Shown here in pieces: positions 24,282 through 33,360 of a stretch of DNA of 49,106 nucleotides. The position numbers were made by a program, and so were the translations under genes. The DNA is from Tannerellaceae bacterium. GTDB taxonomy: Bacteria; Bacteroidota; Bacteroidia; Bacteroidales; Tannerellaceae. How positions within the stretch are numbered: the first letter of the stretch is position 1; every line of letters starts with the position of its first letter. The notes under the pieces are model-generated. The model saw nothing but the letters and a program-made list of their open reading frames with translations, had not been told where the DNA came from and ran no database searches. The stretch spans positions 1 to 49,106 of the forward strand of contig JAITGL010000033.1 in the NCBI GenBank assembly GCA_031280645.1. Direction: 5' to 3'.

Positions 24282-26422
24282 TAATAGAAGCGTATGCGAT
24301 TGTCTTTAACGTTGGCGTTGCTTATCAATTGCTGCATGGCTTGGTAGCCGTAGCGGTAGATGTGGCTTGCGTTGAGGCTTTCGGTTTGCGATTGCTCGTC
24401 GTACGGCAGGCCGCTGTTTTCTTTGTTGGTTACTTCAAATACGTATACGCCGTTGGTTCCCGCGGTGGGGGCGCTCAGGGAGTTGAGGGGGGCTAAGGCT
24501 ATCAGGGCGTTGAGTTTTGGTTCTGCTCCGATGCCTGTTATGCGCGGCGTCTCGAAGTTGATGAAGCGAACGGAGTCGACCGATGCGTTCATTGCCTGGG
24601 CATAGGCGTCGAGCGATGAGAGTTGGCGGGCTTTGAGGTCGGCGGTTATTTTTTCGCCTTTCTTTTGTGTAGTCAGTTCGGCTTTCAGTGTTTCTTCGAG
24701 CGATGATAGCGAGCGGTAGCCTTTACGGACCGTACCTTGCATGGCGGCAATCACGAAGTATTTGTTATCGCAGTCGAATATCTCGGATATGTCGCCTTTC
24801 TTGTGTTCAAAGGCCCAGCGAACTACTTTGCGCGACTGCGGGATTGCTCCCACGTTCTCGCTGGTCGAGCTTAGCGATACGTTGGCGAAGAAGGCGTATC
24901 CGGCGTGTTGGGCGGCGGTGTCGAGGCCTTCTATGTTCTTATTGCGGGATATGAACTGGTTGAGGGCGTTGTAGAGGTCGCTGTATGTTTTGGAGCTTGG
25001 GCTTACCGTTTTGGTAAATTCCGCTATCTTATACTTATTTACGCCGGAGGTTTTCTCGGTTACTTTGAGGAGGTGCGTTCCTTGCGGCGACTTGAATTTG
25101 AACACCTCGTTTGTTGCGGCTGCGAAGACGGCGGTTTTAAAGTCGTCGTTTACCAGGCGAAGGGCTACTTCTTCGGTGAGCCATCCCAGGTCGCCTCCTG
25201 TCTCGGCAGAGTTTTGGTCGATGGAGTTGGCGGCGGCTATGTCGGCAAAGTCGGCGTTTTTGAGTTCGTTGAGCAGGCTGTCGGCAACTATGGTTTCGCG
25301 GCCGTTGTTGGCGATCATGATGTGGCTTACTTTTACGGAATCGGGGGCTATCGTTTTGTCGATTAGCTTGAACATCCGGTATTGGTTGGTTGTTTGCTCA
25401 AGGAAGGGGCCGTAAACGTCGCCCGTTGAGGCCGAGGTTACGAAGCTCTTCAGTTCGCCGTCGAGGCTGCTTTCGGAGCGGAAGGCGTTTATGTATGGTA
25501 CTTCGGAGTTGTCGGCAACGAAGTCGCGGATGCTTTCTTCGGTTGTGCTCAAGTCGACCTTTGCTTGATCTATCTCGGCGCTGATCTTATTGTAATCTTC
25601 CTGGCTGGGAACGATGTCGACGGATACGTAGCTTATTACTTTGGCTTCTTCTTGCTTGTAGAAGCGTTTCCTTGAGTTGTAAAGCTTTTCTATCTCGGAG
25701 TTGCTTACCGTTACGGCAGAGTCTGGAATCGACGAGTAGGGTTGCATTACGTATGCAATGTCGGAGTTATCGGCCTGGTTGTTGTATGCGTCTTGGGCGT
25801 CGAGCTTGTTGGCCGAGATGGCTTTTGCGAGGAGCATTACGTACTTCTGTTCCTGCCTTTGCAGCTTGAGCATCTTTTCCCAATAGAGCCTCAGGGTGCG
25901 GAGTTGCAGAAGCTGTTCCTGCTGGGCGGGGGCGGCGCCGGCGATTGATTCGTCAGACGTCATCTTCAGGAAGTTGAGGTAGTAGGCTTTGTCGAATTGT
26001 CCGGTTTGGGGGTTATGGAACATTTGGTTTTGCATTAGCATGGGCGATATGTTTTCGCCTTGTACCATGTCGAACAGTTCTTCGGGGGTTACGGTCATGC
26101 CGAGCTTGTTGAACTCGTTGTTTAGCAGTATCTCCTCCACTATGCCGCTGTATACGTTTTGCCTTATTTGCGCCCGGTATTCTTCGGGCAGGCTGCTCTG
26201 GCCGGTTTGGAGTTGTGCAACCTGTTCCATCTCTTCAATGCGGAGCTGGAAGTCTTGGTAGTTGATTGTTTTCCCGTTTACGGTAAGAACCGTCTCCTGA
26301 CGCTGTCTGAAGAAAGTTGAACCGGAGTTGAGAAAGTCGCCAATAATAAAAGCGAACAAGGCTATTCCCACGATGCCTACAAGCAAGCCTGCTTTGTTCC
26401 TGATTTTTTCAAGCGTAGCCAT
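24281..26422 (-). CDS. ppiD: Peptidyl-prolyl isomerase, SurA/PpiD type
   Basis: The 713-residue product has one N-terminal membrane anchor (about 13-32, LLVGIVGIALFAFIIGDFL), a SurA-like N-terminal chaperone region (about 45-330), a parvulin domain (about 350-460, VSHIMIANN, then SAETGGDLGWLTEE) and a long C-terminal region. This is the layout of PpiD, a periplasmic folding factor anchored in the inner membrane. The size is usual for Bacteroidota. A -7 box (TATCTTTG, 26468-26475) lies 45 bases upstream, so it begins the ppiD-rlmN unit. Confidence 0.9.
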   Translation of the reverse strand: MATLEKIRNKAGLLVGIVGIALFAFIIGDFLNSGSTFFRQRQETVLTVNGKTINYQDFQLRIEEMEQVAQLQTGQSSLPEEYRAQIRQNVYSGIVEEILLNNEFNKLGMTVTPEELFDMVQGENISPMLMQNQMFHNPQTGQFDKAYYLNFLKMTSDESIAGAAPAQQEQLLQLRTLRLYWEKMLKLQRQEQKYVMLLAKAISANKLDAQDAYNNQADNSDIAYVMQPYSSIPDSAVTVSNSEIEKLYNSRKRFYKQEEAKVISYVSVDIVPSQEDYNKISAEIDQAKVDLSTTEESIRDFVADNSEVPYINAFRSESSLDGELKSFVTSASTGDVYGPFLEQTTNQYRMFKLIDKTIAPDSVKVSHIMIANNGRETIVADSLLNELKNADFADIAAANSIDQNSAETGGDLGWLTEEVALRLVNDDFKTAVFAAATNEVFKFKSPQGTHLLKVTEKTSGVNKYKIAEFTKTVSPSSKTYSDLYNALNQFISRNKNIEGLDTAAQHAGYAFFANVSLSSTSENVGAIPQSRKVVRWAFEHKKGDISEIFDCDNKYFVIAAMQGTVRKGYRSLSSLEETLKAELTTQKKGEKITADLKARQLSSLDAYAQAMNASVDSVRFINFETPRITGIGAEPKLNALIALAPLNSLSAPTAGTNGVYVFEVTNKENSGLPYDEQSQTESLNASHIYRYGYQAMQQLISNANVKDNRIRFY

Positions 26423-26467
26423 TTATTTCTGTTTTAAAAGTTGATAATTATTTTGAATTTGAGGGCA

Positions 26468-26475
26468 CAAAGATA
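26468..26475 (-). promoter_or_regulatory. -7 box of the ppiD-rlmN unit
   Basis: TATCTTTG on the minus strand, 45 bases before the ATG at 26422. Confidence 0.5.
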
Positions 26476-26541
26476 TATAAAAAGATGACTTTGCCGCAAT
26501 GCCGCTATAATCGGCTCAAGCCTTCGCTCGCAACTGGCGTT

Positions 26542-27042
26542 TCATTCAATGTTACGGTTGGTTTTTTCTCCTGTTTGGCTTTCATGAATGATTAGTTTTT
26601 TCAGCATTACCATATCTTTCAGCATTACCCCGTTTTCATAGATCGGTTCGCTATACTTCTCCAAAAAGAAATTTTTCTTCAAGTCGTACCGGGAGTATCC
26701 GTTCTTTTCATAAAAACGAATCTGCTTGAATCCGCAATCAGCCGTTCCAACTATTATTGCTTTATACTTTCCCTGTCGGGCAATATGTTCTATTCCGCTC
26801 ATTAAATTGCTTCCTATTCCATTGTTCTGCATTTCAGATGAAACGGCGATATTCATCAGCTCTATTGTTTCTTCATTGCGAGGCAACAAGCAGAATACAC
26901 CAACCGTTTCTTTATCAACTTTTGCAATGTATACGTCCGAATCAAACAGATATTTATTGATTGCCTCCCTGGTTTCGTCGGCCAAAAGGAGTAGATTGTA
27001 TGGGTAATTGTCGCTTATTTTATAGATGCTTATCTTATTCAT
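26542..27042 (-). CDS. GNAT family N-acetyltransferase
   Basis: The 166-residue product has the GNAT core: a beta strand VGVFCLLP, a loop IAVSSEMQNNGIGSNLM (about 85-101) with the acetyl-CoA pyrophosphate-binding pattern Q-x-x-G-I-G, and FYEKNGYSRYD near 130. The acceptor is unknown. A -7-like box TATATTAG (27047-27054) lies four bases before the ATG, so the message is probably leaderless. The gene is more AT-rich than its neighbours. It stands alone, divergent from the aldo/keto reductase gene. Confidence 0.85.
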   Translation of the reverse strand: MNKISIYKISDNYPYNLLLLADETREAINKYLFDSDVYIAKVDKETVGVFCLLPRNEETIELMNIAVSSEMQNNGIGSNLMSGIEHIARQGKYKAIIVGTADCGFKQIRFYEKNGYSRYDLKKNFFLEKYSEPIYENGVMLKDMVMLKKLIIHESQTGEKTNRNIE

Positions 27043-27046
27043 GGCG

Positions 27047-27054
27047 CTAATATA
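27047..27054 (-). promoter_or_regulatory. -7-like box directly before the GNAT gene (leaderless start)
   Basis: TATATTAG on the minus strand, then four bases, then the ATG at 27042. It departs from TAnnTTTG by one base. Confidence 0.4.
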
Positions 27055-27072
27055 GGCGATTATCGCAAACAG

Positions 27073-27103
27073 TTGAAAGAAAGAAAAGTTTAACTTACAT
27101 TTG
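27073..27103 (+). promoter_or_regulatory. Promoter of the aldo/keto reductase gene
   Basis: A TTG -33 element (27073-27075), a 20-base gap and TACATTTG (27096-27103). The ATG follows 57 bases later. Confidence 0.6.
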
Positions 27104-27160
27104 CCGGCGTATTATTAGAACCAATGTAACAATTCTTTATCAACAAATTTTTCAAGTATT

Positions 27161-28351
27161 ATGAGAAACAGTAATTTCAATCGCAGAAACTTTTTGCGCC
27201 TCTCCGCAACGGCCGGAGCCGGCCTGGTGATCAACTCCGGCATCGCCCGGACAATCGCCCCCGATACTTTGCAAGACAGCCCATTCCCGATGCGAACGCT
27301 TGGCAGCACAGGCATGACGCTCCCAATACTAAGCATGGGAGTTATGAGAGCCGATAACCCTAACGTTGTGAGGGCCGCATACAACTCCGGCATTACCCAC
27401 TTCGATACCGCGCACGGATACCAGAACGGACGGAACGAGGAAATGCTCGGCAACTTCTTTAAAGACAAGCCCCGCTCATCATTCACCATCGCCACCAAAG
27501 GCAAATTCGACTATCCCCTGAAAGACAGCTTTGAGAAAGACTACACAGCCCTGCTCGACCTTAGCCTCAAACGCCTCCGGATGGACTACGTCGATATTTT
27601 CTACACCCACGCCCTCGACAGCCGCAACGATTTTGGAGACATCACAAGCGAAAGGATACTTGCCCTCCTCAAGAAATTCCAGTCCGACGGCAAGGTCAAA
27701 AACCTCGGCATATCAACCCACGCCATGAATCCCGGGCAAATAGACGCAGCCATATCGGCCGGCATCTACAAGGTAGTTCTCCTAAGCTACAACTTCAAGA
27801 TACCCAAGCTCGACGAAACCAACGCCGCCATCGAGCGAGGCGTTAAAGCCGGCTTAGGATTCGTAGCCATGAAAAGCATGACCGGAGGCGTGGCCGGAGA
27901 TAAAACCATAAACGGACAAGCCTGCCTCAAATGGGTGTGGCAAAACCCCAACATCGCCACGGCAATACCCGGATTCGACAACTTCGACAAGCTTGACGAC
28001 TGCCTCGCAGCCGCAAAAAGCCCATCCCTAACCTCCGGCGAGAAAAGCTACCTCGCATCGCTAAGCGGCAAAGACATGCTGTTTTGCCAACGATGCGGCA
28101 AATGCTCCAAAGAATGTAAAGAACAACTGCCCGTGCCCGAACTCATGCGAGCCTATATGTACGCCTACGGATACCGCAACGCCGGCCTCTCCAAAGAAAC
28201 CCTCTCGGAGCTAAACCTGGCCGACGCAGGCTCGGCATGCAAATCGTGCAACGGCCAATGCCGCGTAAAATGCAGCCTCGACTACAACGTGGCCGAACGC
28301 ATTGCCGCCGTAACCCCCATACTCAACGTACCGAACGCACTTCTCACATAG
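27161..28351 (+). CDS. Tat-exported aldo/keto reductase with two iron-sulfur motifs
   Basis: The 396-residue product has a twin-arginine signal (NRRNFLRLS, 7-15). An aldo/keto reductase barrel follows (about 45-290), with the catalytic set Asp82, Tyr87, Lys113 and His150. A C-terminal region has two cysteine groups: Cys309, 312, 315 and 319 (a ferredoxin CxxCxxCxxxC), and Cys360, 363, 367 and 371. Such proteins are known in Bacteroidota, but the substrate is not. Export by Tat fits a protein that folds with its clusters before crossing the membrane. The next gene begins 12 bp later. Confidence 0.9.
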   Translation: MRNSNFNRRNFLRLSATAGAGLVINSGIARTIAPDTLQDSPFPMRTLGSTGMTLPILSMGVMRADNPNVVRAAYNSGITHFDTAHGYQNGRNEEMLGNFFKDKPRSSFTIATKGKFDYPLKDSFEKDYTALLDLSLKRLRMDYVDIFYTHALDSRNDFGDITSERILALLKKFQSDGKVKNLGISTHAMNPGQIDAAISAGIYKVVLLSYNFKIPKLDETNAAIERGVKAGLGFVAMKSMTGGVAGDKTINGQACLKWVWQNPNIATAIPGFDNFDKLDDCLAAAKSPSLTSGEKSYLASLSGKDMLFCQRCGKCSKECKEQLPVPELMRAYMYAYGYRNAGLSKETLSELNLADAGSACKSCNGQCRVKCSLDYNVAERIAAVTPILNVPNALLT

Positions 28352-28363
28352 GCCGCAGCAAAA

Positions 28364-29227
28364 ATGAAACCCCGATTACAGTTTCTACTCCTCGGCCTGA
28401 TTATAACCCAGTTGCTCCGCGCCCAATCGCCGGAGCAACTGCAAAGCCTGCTACCCTCCGTTGAAGGATGGACCGTGGGCGGCATCGAGGTATTTAACCC
28501 CGATAACCTGTACGACCGTATCAACGGAGCCGCCCCCCTCTTCCTTGCCAACAACTTCCGCGAAATGACGGCCGTTGACTACCGCCGCGGCAACGACTAC
28601 ATTACCCTCCAAGCCTACCGCCACGGCTCCCCGCAAGACGCCTTCGGCATGTACGCCTCCGAACGCTCGCCCGACATACCCTTCCTCACCGCAATAGGAG
28701 GCGAAGCGCAGGGCGACGCCGAGAACCTGTTCTTCTTTGCCGGAAGCATATACGTGAAAATAGCCTCCCACTCCGAGGCCGACGTATCAGCCGTTATGCA
28801 ATCCATAGCCCGGAGCTTTGCAGATAAAATCGAACCCAGGCCATCCTATCCGGAAAAGCTCTCCTGTCTCCCTGAAAAAAACCGTATCCCGCGCTCCGAA
28901 GCCTATATCAACTCAAGCTATATGGGGCACGACTTTCTGAAATCGGTATATACCGCGTCGTATAATGCCGACGGGAAAGAATACCAGGTATTTATAATCG
29001 ACGGAGGGTCGGCCGAAGGCGCAAAAGGCATCCTGAAGCAATACTTTGCCTTTACAAAGCAAACCGCCGAGATAAAAGAAGGCCCCATCACGATAACCGA
29101 CCGCTATAACGGCAACATACCCGCCTATCTGAAAGGCTCTTACATCGCAGGCGTATGCAGCGACAGCGGAAGCCTCCCCGCCAATGCCGAAGCCATAGCG
29201 GCCCAAACGGCTTCTTCCGTTAAATAA
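28364..29227 (+). CDS. Secreted DUF6599-like protein
   Basis: The 287-residue product has an N-terminal signal (cleavage near LLRAQ, 20). The body fits DUF6599 from memory: a GGIEVFNPDNLYDRINGAA start, YITLQAYRHGSPQDAFGMYA, and later YINSSYMGHDFLKSVYTASY. The function is unknown. It follows the Tat-exported reductase by 12 bp and probably shares its transcript, so both may act in the periplasm on the same process. The last residues (LPANAEAIAAQTASSVK) look like a helix. Confidence 0.65.
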   Translation: MKPRLQFLLLGLIITQLLRAQSPEQLQSLLPSVEGWTVGGIEVFNPDNLYDRINGAAPLFLANNFREMTAVDYRRGNDYITLQAYRHGSPQDAFGMYASERSPDIPFLTAIGGEAQGDAENLFFFAGSIYVKIASHSEADVSAVMQSIARSFADKIEPRPSYPEKLSCLPEKNRIPRSEAYINSSYMGHDFLKSVYTASYNADGKEYQVFIIDGGSAEGAKGILKQYFAFTKQTAEIKEGPITITDRYNGNIPAYLKGSYIAGVCSDSGSLPANAEAIAAQTASSVK

Positions 29228-29249
29228 TCGCCTCCTTTGCGCGACAAGA

Positions 29250-29287
29250 AAAAAGCCGCCCGGCAGTAAAACGCCCGGCGGCTTTCT
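29250..29287. terminator. Bidirectional terminator
   Basis: Arms AAAGCCGCCCGGC and GCCCGGCGGCTTT have A-rich and T-rich flanks. It separates the convergent DUF6599 gene and the unknown gene at 29317. Confidence 0.85.
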
Positions 29288-29316
29288 CATTTTAAACAAA
29301 AAATAATACGCGAAAA

Positions 29317-30042
29317 TCAACTGATAACAACGCTGAATACCTGCGTCCAAGGCCCCTTTTCGCCCGTGGTATTTTCCCAGCGAGCCGCAAAGTAAAGAGT
29401 TTGGCCAATAAAGGAAGAAAAATCGGCAATAATTAAGGGAGAAATGGTTGAGAAGTACGACTCCGTAAGCTTGTACCACTCGCCGTTAACGATCGGGGTA
29501 TCCGACAGCGCGCATCGCACCTCAAAGCCGTGGATGCTGGCATCGGGCTTGCCGCGCTTTAAAAGCGCATGAACATAAAGGGCGATAAGACCGATAGCCG
29601 GGTGCATAATGTCTACTTCGGGAACATCCTGGGGAGCAGGCGCCTTGGTATGCGTTTTCTTGAGGATCGGGAACCCCATTGCAACGCGGTCGGCATCGGT
29701 AGCATTTACATTATTGCGAATGTAGCCCATATAGAACTGTCGCAATTGAATAACAAATCCCGCCTCCGCAGTATAAAACTGCTGGGCAAGCACCGGAGTA
29801 CGCTTTGTGGGGTCGATAAAAAGCGCATAAAGCGCAGAATAAGCTAAATAGGACGGCAAAAATATTTGCATGTACCACCCAACAGTGCTGCGGAGCTCCC
29901 CCACCGAAGGAGGATCGGTTTCCGACGAACCCAGCCCAAGCCGTTCGCGAGCTTCAGCCGTCATGTATTCAACTATGGCTTTTGCCATTTTGTAAATATT
30001 GCCATGGCTATTAGAAAGCCAATCACTGTAATGTTTTGACAT
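29317..30042 (-). CDS. Hypothetical protein with a fibronectin-like C-terminus
   Basis: The 241-residue product has no signal peptide. The first half is helical (WLSNSHGNIYKMAKAIVEYM, then a WYMQIFLPSYLAYSALY segment). The second half has a central strand region and ends GQTLYFAARWENTTGEKGPW and TQVFSVVIS. That ending resembles an unnamed family I recall from other Bacteroidota and spirochaetes. I cannot give a function. The upstream region (30043-30179) is AT-rich and leads into array E. Confidence 0.55.
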   Translation of the reverse strand: MSKHYSDWLSNSHGNIYKMAKAIVEYMTAEARERLGLGSSETDPPSVGELRSTVGWYMQIFLPSYLAYSALYALFIDPTKRTPVLAQQFYTAEAGFVIQLRQFYMGYIRNNVNATDADRVAMGFPILKKTHTKAPAPQDVPEVDIMHPAIGLIALYVHALLKRGKPDASIHGFEVRCALSDTPIVNGEWYKLTESYFSTISPLIIADFSSFIGQTLYFAARWENTTGEKGPWTQVFSVVIS

Positions 30043-30200
30043 AGTTTAAAAATTTAATATTTAATTTAATGCGAACAAAAGTAGATTCTTTCTTAATATC
30101 TCGAATTCACCAAATCATGCAAAATGATTTTTTTAAGCAATTTACCTGTCAAAATTCATCCCCCAGCCGGCCGAACCATCCGCTTTGCAATAACTGCGAT

Positions 30201-30473
30201 TTGAGTAGCTACGAAAATCGTTTTGGTAGTTGAGAAAACTGTTTGGGTAGCTAAGAAAACCGTTTGTGTAGCTACGAAAATCGTTCGGGTAGCTACGAAA
30301 ACAGTTCGGGTAGCTACGAAAATCGTTTGGGTAGCTACGAAAGCGATTTGGGTAGCTACGAAAACTGCTTGGGTAGCTACCAAAAACGTTTGAGTAGCTA
30401 CCAAAACAGTTTTCTTAGCTACCCAAAACGTTTTCTCAACTACCAAAACGACGTTTTTCACGGCAACGGTTTT
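30201..30473. repeat. Array E: about thirteen 21-bp units
   Basis: Units start every 21 bp from 30201 (30222, 30243, and so on) with no indel to 30473. The core is the palindrome GTAGCTAC, followed by GAAAA and then a TCGTT-like end. In the last three or four units the pattern changes to CTACCAAAA and TTTTCTTAGCTACC forms, the reverse-strand look of the same core. The array lies upstream of the 29317-30042 gene. The bases after it to 30622 show no gene. Confidence 0.95.
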
Positions 30474-30622
30474 GTATCTATCTAAATAAACTGCGGTTTT
30501 ACAGCAAGATACGGGCTTTGGAGCTGCGGGCTTTGCTTGGGTAGGGGGTATGGAGGGATGTACATAACAAACAGGACTGGAATGTACGATACCAATAATG
30601 TCAGGCAGCCGGATCATAAGCG

Positions 30623-30823
30623 ATGTTAATTCATGGGGAGGGTATCAGTTCATCTGATTTAAATGCAAATTATAGTATATATTTGGCGCGTACGTCTCAA
30701 CGGAGGGGCGTATTTAAATTAATAAAAGGTATAAACGCGAAGTTAATAAAGCATCTTTTTTTACTTGCCGTTGTAATTTCCGGTTGCATCGGAGCCTTTT
30801 CGGGCTGCAATCGGGGGAGATAA
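30623..30823 (+). CDS. Possible small ORF before the duplicated terminator
   Basis: A 66-codon frame ends in a hydrophobic stretch HLFLLAVVISGCIGAFSGC with a lipobox-like cysteine. The hydrophobic part is at the C-terminus, which is wrong for a signal peptide. No other start fits. A -7-like TATATTTG (30678-30685) falls inside the frame. It may be noise, a remnant, or the body of a short transcript ending at the terminator at 30842. Low confidence. Confidence 0.2.
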   Translation: MLIHGEGISSSDLNANYSIYLARTSQRRGVFKLIKGINAKLIKHLFLLAVVISGCIGAFSGCNRGR

Positions 30824-30841
30824 GATTGTTCTTTTAATCAG

Positions 30842-30894
30842 TAATTATGAAGGAGAGAGGGGGGTAATTATTCCTCTCTCTTTTTTTTCGCGTC
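30842..30894 (+). repeat. Left copy of the terminator repeat bracketing restriction system 1
   Basis: It is a terminator hairpin (GAGAGAGG against CCTCTCTC, then eight T) with flanks TAATTATGAAGG and CGCGTC. The same sequence, one G longer, recurs at 33655-33708. The stop codon of the methylase gene (30893-30895) starts within the last two bases of the repeat. Confidence 0.9.
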
Positions 30895-32662
30895 ATACAA
30901 AAAATTGTAATTGTAGTTGTTCTTCCGGCTTTATTATTTTTAAATAATTATCCCAACAATCTGGCGAAACATTTAAATTATATCCGTAATTCAACTCAGA
31001 TATAGACTTTTTGATTTCCTCAAAATCAATTTTACGCGATAATTCAAATAAATCCATCCTCATCAAAGTCTCTTTCGTGAAAGTTCTTTTTGCATCCGGG
31101 AATGTGATTGATTCGAGAAGCCTTATTGTTTCCTTAGAGTTTAAGAGGATTAAAGTGTAAGCTGCAAATTCAATTTTTTCGAATCCAATAAAATAACAGG
31201 TATCGTCGAGCATGACAGGCTTATTTTCTTGAGGCAAAACCAGCGTGAAATGAAATGTTTTGTATAAGCCTGAAATCGCAATTTTATATGGCATGAAAGA
31301 ATAGTCGCCAACGCCAAAAATAGAGAAAAGCGGTTTGTTGTTGTAGATACTTGATTTCCTTGCATCGAAAAAAGATTTATGCGAAAGTAAATAATCATAA
31401 GTTTTAGGATAATCTCGTTTGATATAGTTTGTTTCCTGTCCTGTTTTTGTTTGCGTCACGATTATATATTTACGCGTTTGTCGGGCTATCGTATTTTTTA
31501 AATCCGAACTTTTCAAAAAGCCGTAAATCAAATCGTCTTCCAGCTCTAATTTTTCGTCCAATTTATTCAGGAAATATCCATTGTGTTTATCCAGTTCCAT
31601 AACTTTTGTACAGTCATGTTTTATGCCTTGCCTCCAAATAAATGGGCTTTCTCCATCAAAAATTTCAGTATTTAGATGTTTGTCTATATCGGAAACAAAC
31701 TTATCGCCAATCCAGCCAAATGTTTTAATCAGATTAGTGTTATTATAGAAATTAAACTCTTTACACGAAAAATCGGATTGAGAATTTAATTTCAGAAAAA
31801 GCAGGGAGGCTTCTACCGATACGTTAAATTCTTGTTTGCTATCAATACTATATTTTTCTAAATTATCAATTTTGTGCTTGTTTCTTTTTTGTTCATAAAG
31901 AATATTTTTAATCACGGAATTTTTCACCAATAAGGCAATATGACCTGTCGTTGCTTGAAATATTTTAATTAGCATTTCGGTGATGTATTCGGCAATATCG
32001 AAATTGCTTTTTCCTGTTATGGCATCAATTCCGCTATGCTTTTTGAAGTTAGTTTTCTTCGGTAAATTATTAGATTTCAGGCAGCCTAACTGCGAGTTAG
32101 TTATCCATGGAGGATTTCCAATAATCAGACAATTTTTGTCGCGATATTTATTTTCAATCCTGCTAAAATCAAAATCAAAAACATCAAAATTATAGATATA
32201 AATATCGGGCTTGGAGCTATTTGGATTCGTCAGAAAAAAATCAACGATATTGAACTTACATTCCCAAACGTATGGCTTGTATATTTCAATACCGAAAATT
32301 GTTTTTAGTTTATTGAAATTTTGCAGAGATGCAATAATAAAATTCCCTTTTCCGCAAGTTGGTTCAATGATGATTTCAGGAGAAATGCCTTTATTTCTCA
32401 GAAATAATGTTGTTTTATTAGCTAAATTGGAGTTTGTTTGAAAATCTCCATATTCAGCTCTATCAGGCTCGCCAATAGTATTATTTGATATGGAAAGGAC
32501 TTCTTTAAATTTATCAAATTCAATTTGATTGTCGAAAAAATTCAATATTCCAAATGCTATATATATATCGTTGTTTGCATCATCAAACATAGAAATATTT
32601 TTCAATGTATTTGAGAAATGAGTTAAAGCCTGAAAAGGTATATTTGCTTCAAAGATATTCAT
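30893..32662 (-). CDS. Adenine-type DNA methyltransferase of restriction system 1
   Basis: The 589-residue product has SAM-binding motif I as IEPTCGKGNF (99-108) and the catalytic NPPW (183-186) of N6-adenine or N4-cytosine methylases, in the motif I then IV order. The long C-terminal part (about 330-589) is probably the target-recognition region. It overlaps the endonuclease gene by 4 bp (32659-32662), so the two are coupled. The gene is much more AT-rich than the chromosome around it, which suggests transfer. The cognate site cannot be told. Confidence 0.85.
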   Translation of the reverse strand: MNIFEANIPFQALTHFSNTLKNISMFDDANNDIYIAFGILNFFDNQIEFDKFKEVLSISNNTIGEPDRAEYGDFQTNSNLANKTTLFLRNKGISPEIIIEPTCGKGNFIIASLQNFNKLKTIFGIEIYKPYVWECKFNIVDFFLTNPNSSKPDIYIYNFDVFDFDFSRIENKYRDKNCLIIGNPPWITNSQLGCLKSNNLPKKTNFKKHSGIDAITGKSNFDIAEYITEMLIKIFQATTGHIALLVKNSVIKNILYEQKRNKHKIDNLEKYSIDSKQEFNVSVEASLLFLKLNSQSDFSCKEFNFYNNTNLIKTFGWIGDKFVSDIDKHLNTEIFDGESPFIWRQGIKHDCTKVMELDKHNGYFLNKLDEKLELEDDLIYGFLKSSDLKNTIARQTRKYIIVTQTKTGQETNYIKRDYPKTYDYLLSHKSFFDARKSSIYNNKPLFSIFGVGDYSFMPYKIAISGLYKTFHFTLVLPQENKPVMLDDTCYFIGFEKIEFAAYTLILLNSKETIRLLESITFPDAKRTFTKETLMRMDLFELSRKIDFEEIKKSISELNYGYNLNVSPDCWDNYLKIIKPEEQLQLQFFV

Positions 32663-33345
32663 AACTCAGGTTTATTGTATGCAATTATTTTTTCAACGCC
32701 CTGAACATTTGCTGTTAGAGTAACGATTCTTTGATACTGCAATCGCCACTGTAACGCATTTGAGATGGTTAAATATCCTTGTTGTGGAGGCGTTTCTAAA
32801 ATTTGTTTTGCAATTTCGCTCAATGTTATATCATCGGCAGGAATGTTTTTATCTTGCAAATATCCGATTATATCGGCTTCGTTGGCTTTGTCGGAAACCA
32901 TTTCGCGAAGTCGATAAGTAGTAGTATAATCAGCGGTACGTTCTTTTGAAATGAATGAACAACAAACAAAATTTAAAATTGCGACCTGATTCTTTAAATC
33001 GTCTGTTTTTTCGTACACAAAAACCAACAGATTATAACCCAATCCAAAAATCTTTTGTTTCGCATCCTTGAAAGGACATGACGATTGAGGCTGTTTTATC
33101 GAAGTTACTTTTATATCTGTTAAAATATCATCGGAAGGCAGGTCTATTCCTTTTGCTGAAGATCCCACAGTCAACTCGTATTTTTCTTGCAAATGGATTT
33201 GAAATTTATGCTCAATAAGCGTTCCTACCGCTTTCCCATCCGTCACGCCATACAACTCTTTATGCTGTATCTTTGATTGCTCAATACAAAAGCATTGCGC
33301 TTCTTGAATGAGTTTTTCTATTGTAAGTTTTTCATTTTTTTTCAT
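32659..33345 (-). CDS. Restriction endonuclease of restriction system 1
   Basis: The product (228 residues from the ATG at 33345) has a likely PD-(D/E)xK core: GTLIEHKFQ (about 41-49) with the helix glutamate, then GIDLPSDDILTDIKVTS (about 65-81), in which Asp and the D-I-K triad are placed as in type II enzymes. I do not recognise a named enzyme. The start at 33345 is chosen because the -7 box (33350-33357) lies between it and the upstream ATG at 33360. It is co-transcribed with the methylase that follows it. As the endonuclease is first, its expression may precede protection unless controlled. Confidence 0.7.
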   Translation of the reverse strand: MKKNEKLTIEKLIQEAQCFCIEQSKIQHKELYGVTDGKAVGTLIEHKFQIHLQEKYELTVGSSAKGIDLPSDDILTDIKVTSIKQPQSSCPFKDAKQKIFGLGYNLLVFVYEKTDDLKNQVAILNFVCCSFISKERTADYTTTYRLREMVSDKANEADIIGYLQDKNIPADDITLSEIAKQILETPPQQGYLTISNALQWRLQYQRIVTLTANVQGVEKIIAYNKPEL

Positions 33346-33349
33346 GCTG

Positions 33350-33357
33350 CAAAAATA
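33350..33357 (-). promoter_or_regulatory. -7 box directly before the endonuclease gene (leaderless start)
   Basis: TATTTTTG on the minus strand, then four bases, then the ATG at 33345. Confidence 0.55.
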
Positions 33358-33360
33358 CAA

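Noticed and set aside
30156..30617. Minus-strand ORF with VATQT-type heptads
   Set aside because: It is array E read in frame; the 21-bp period keeps the frame open.
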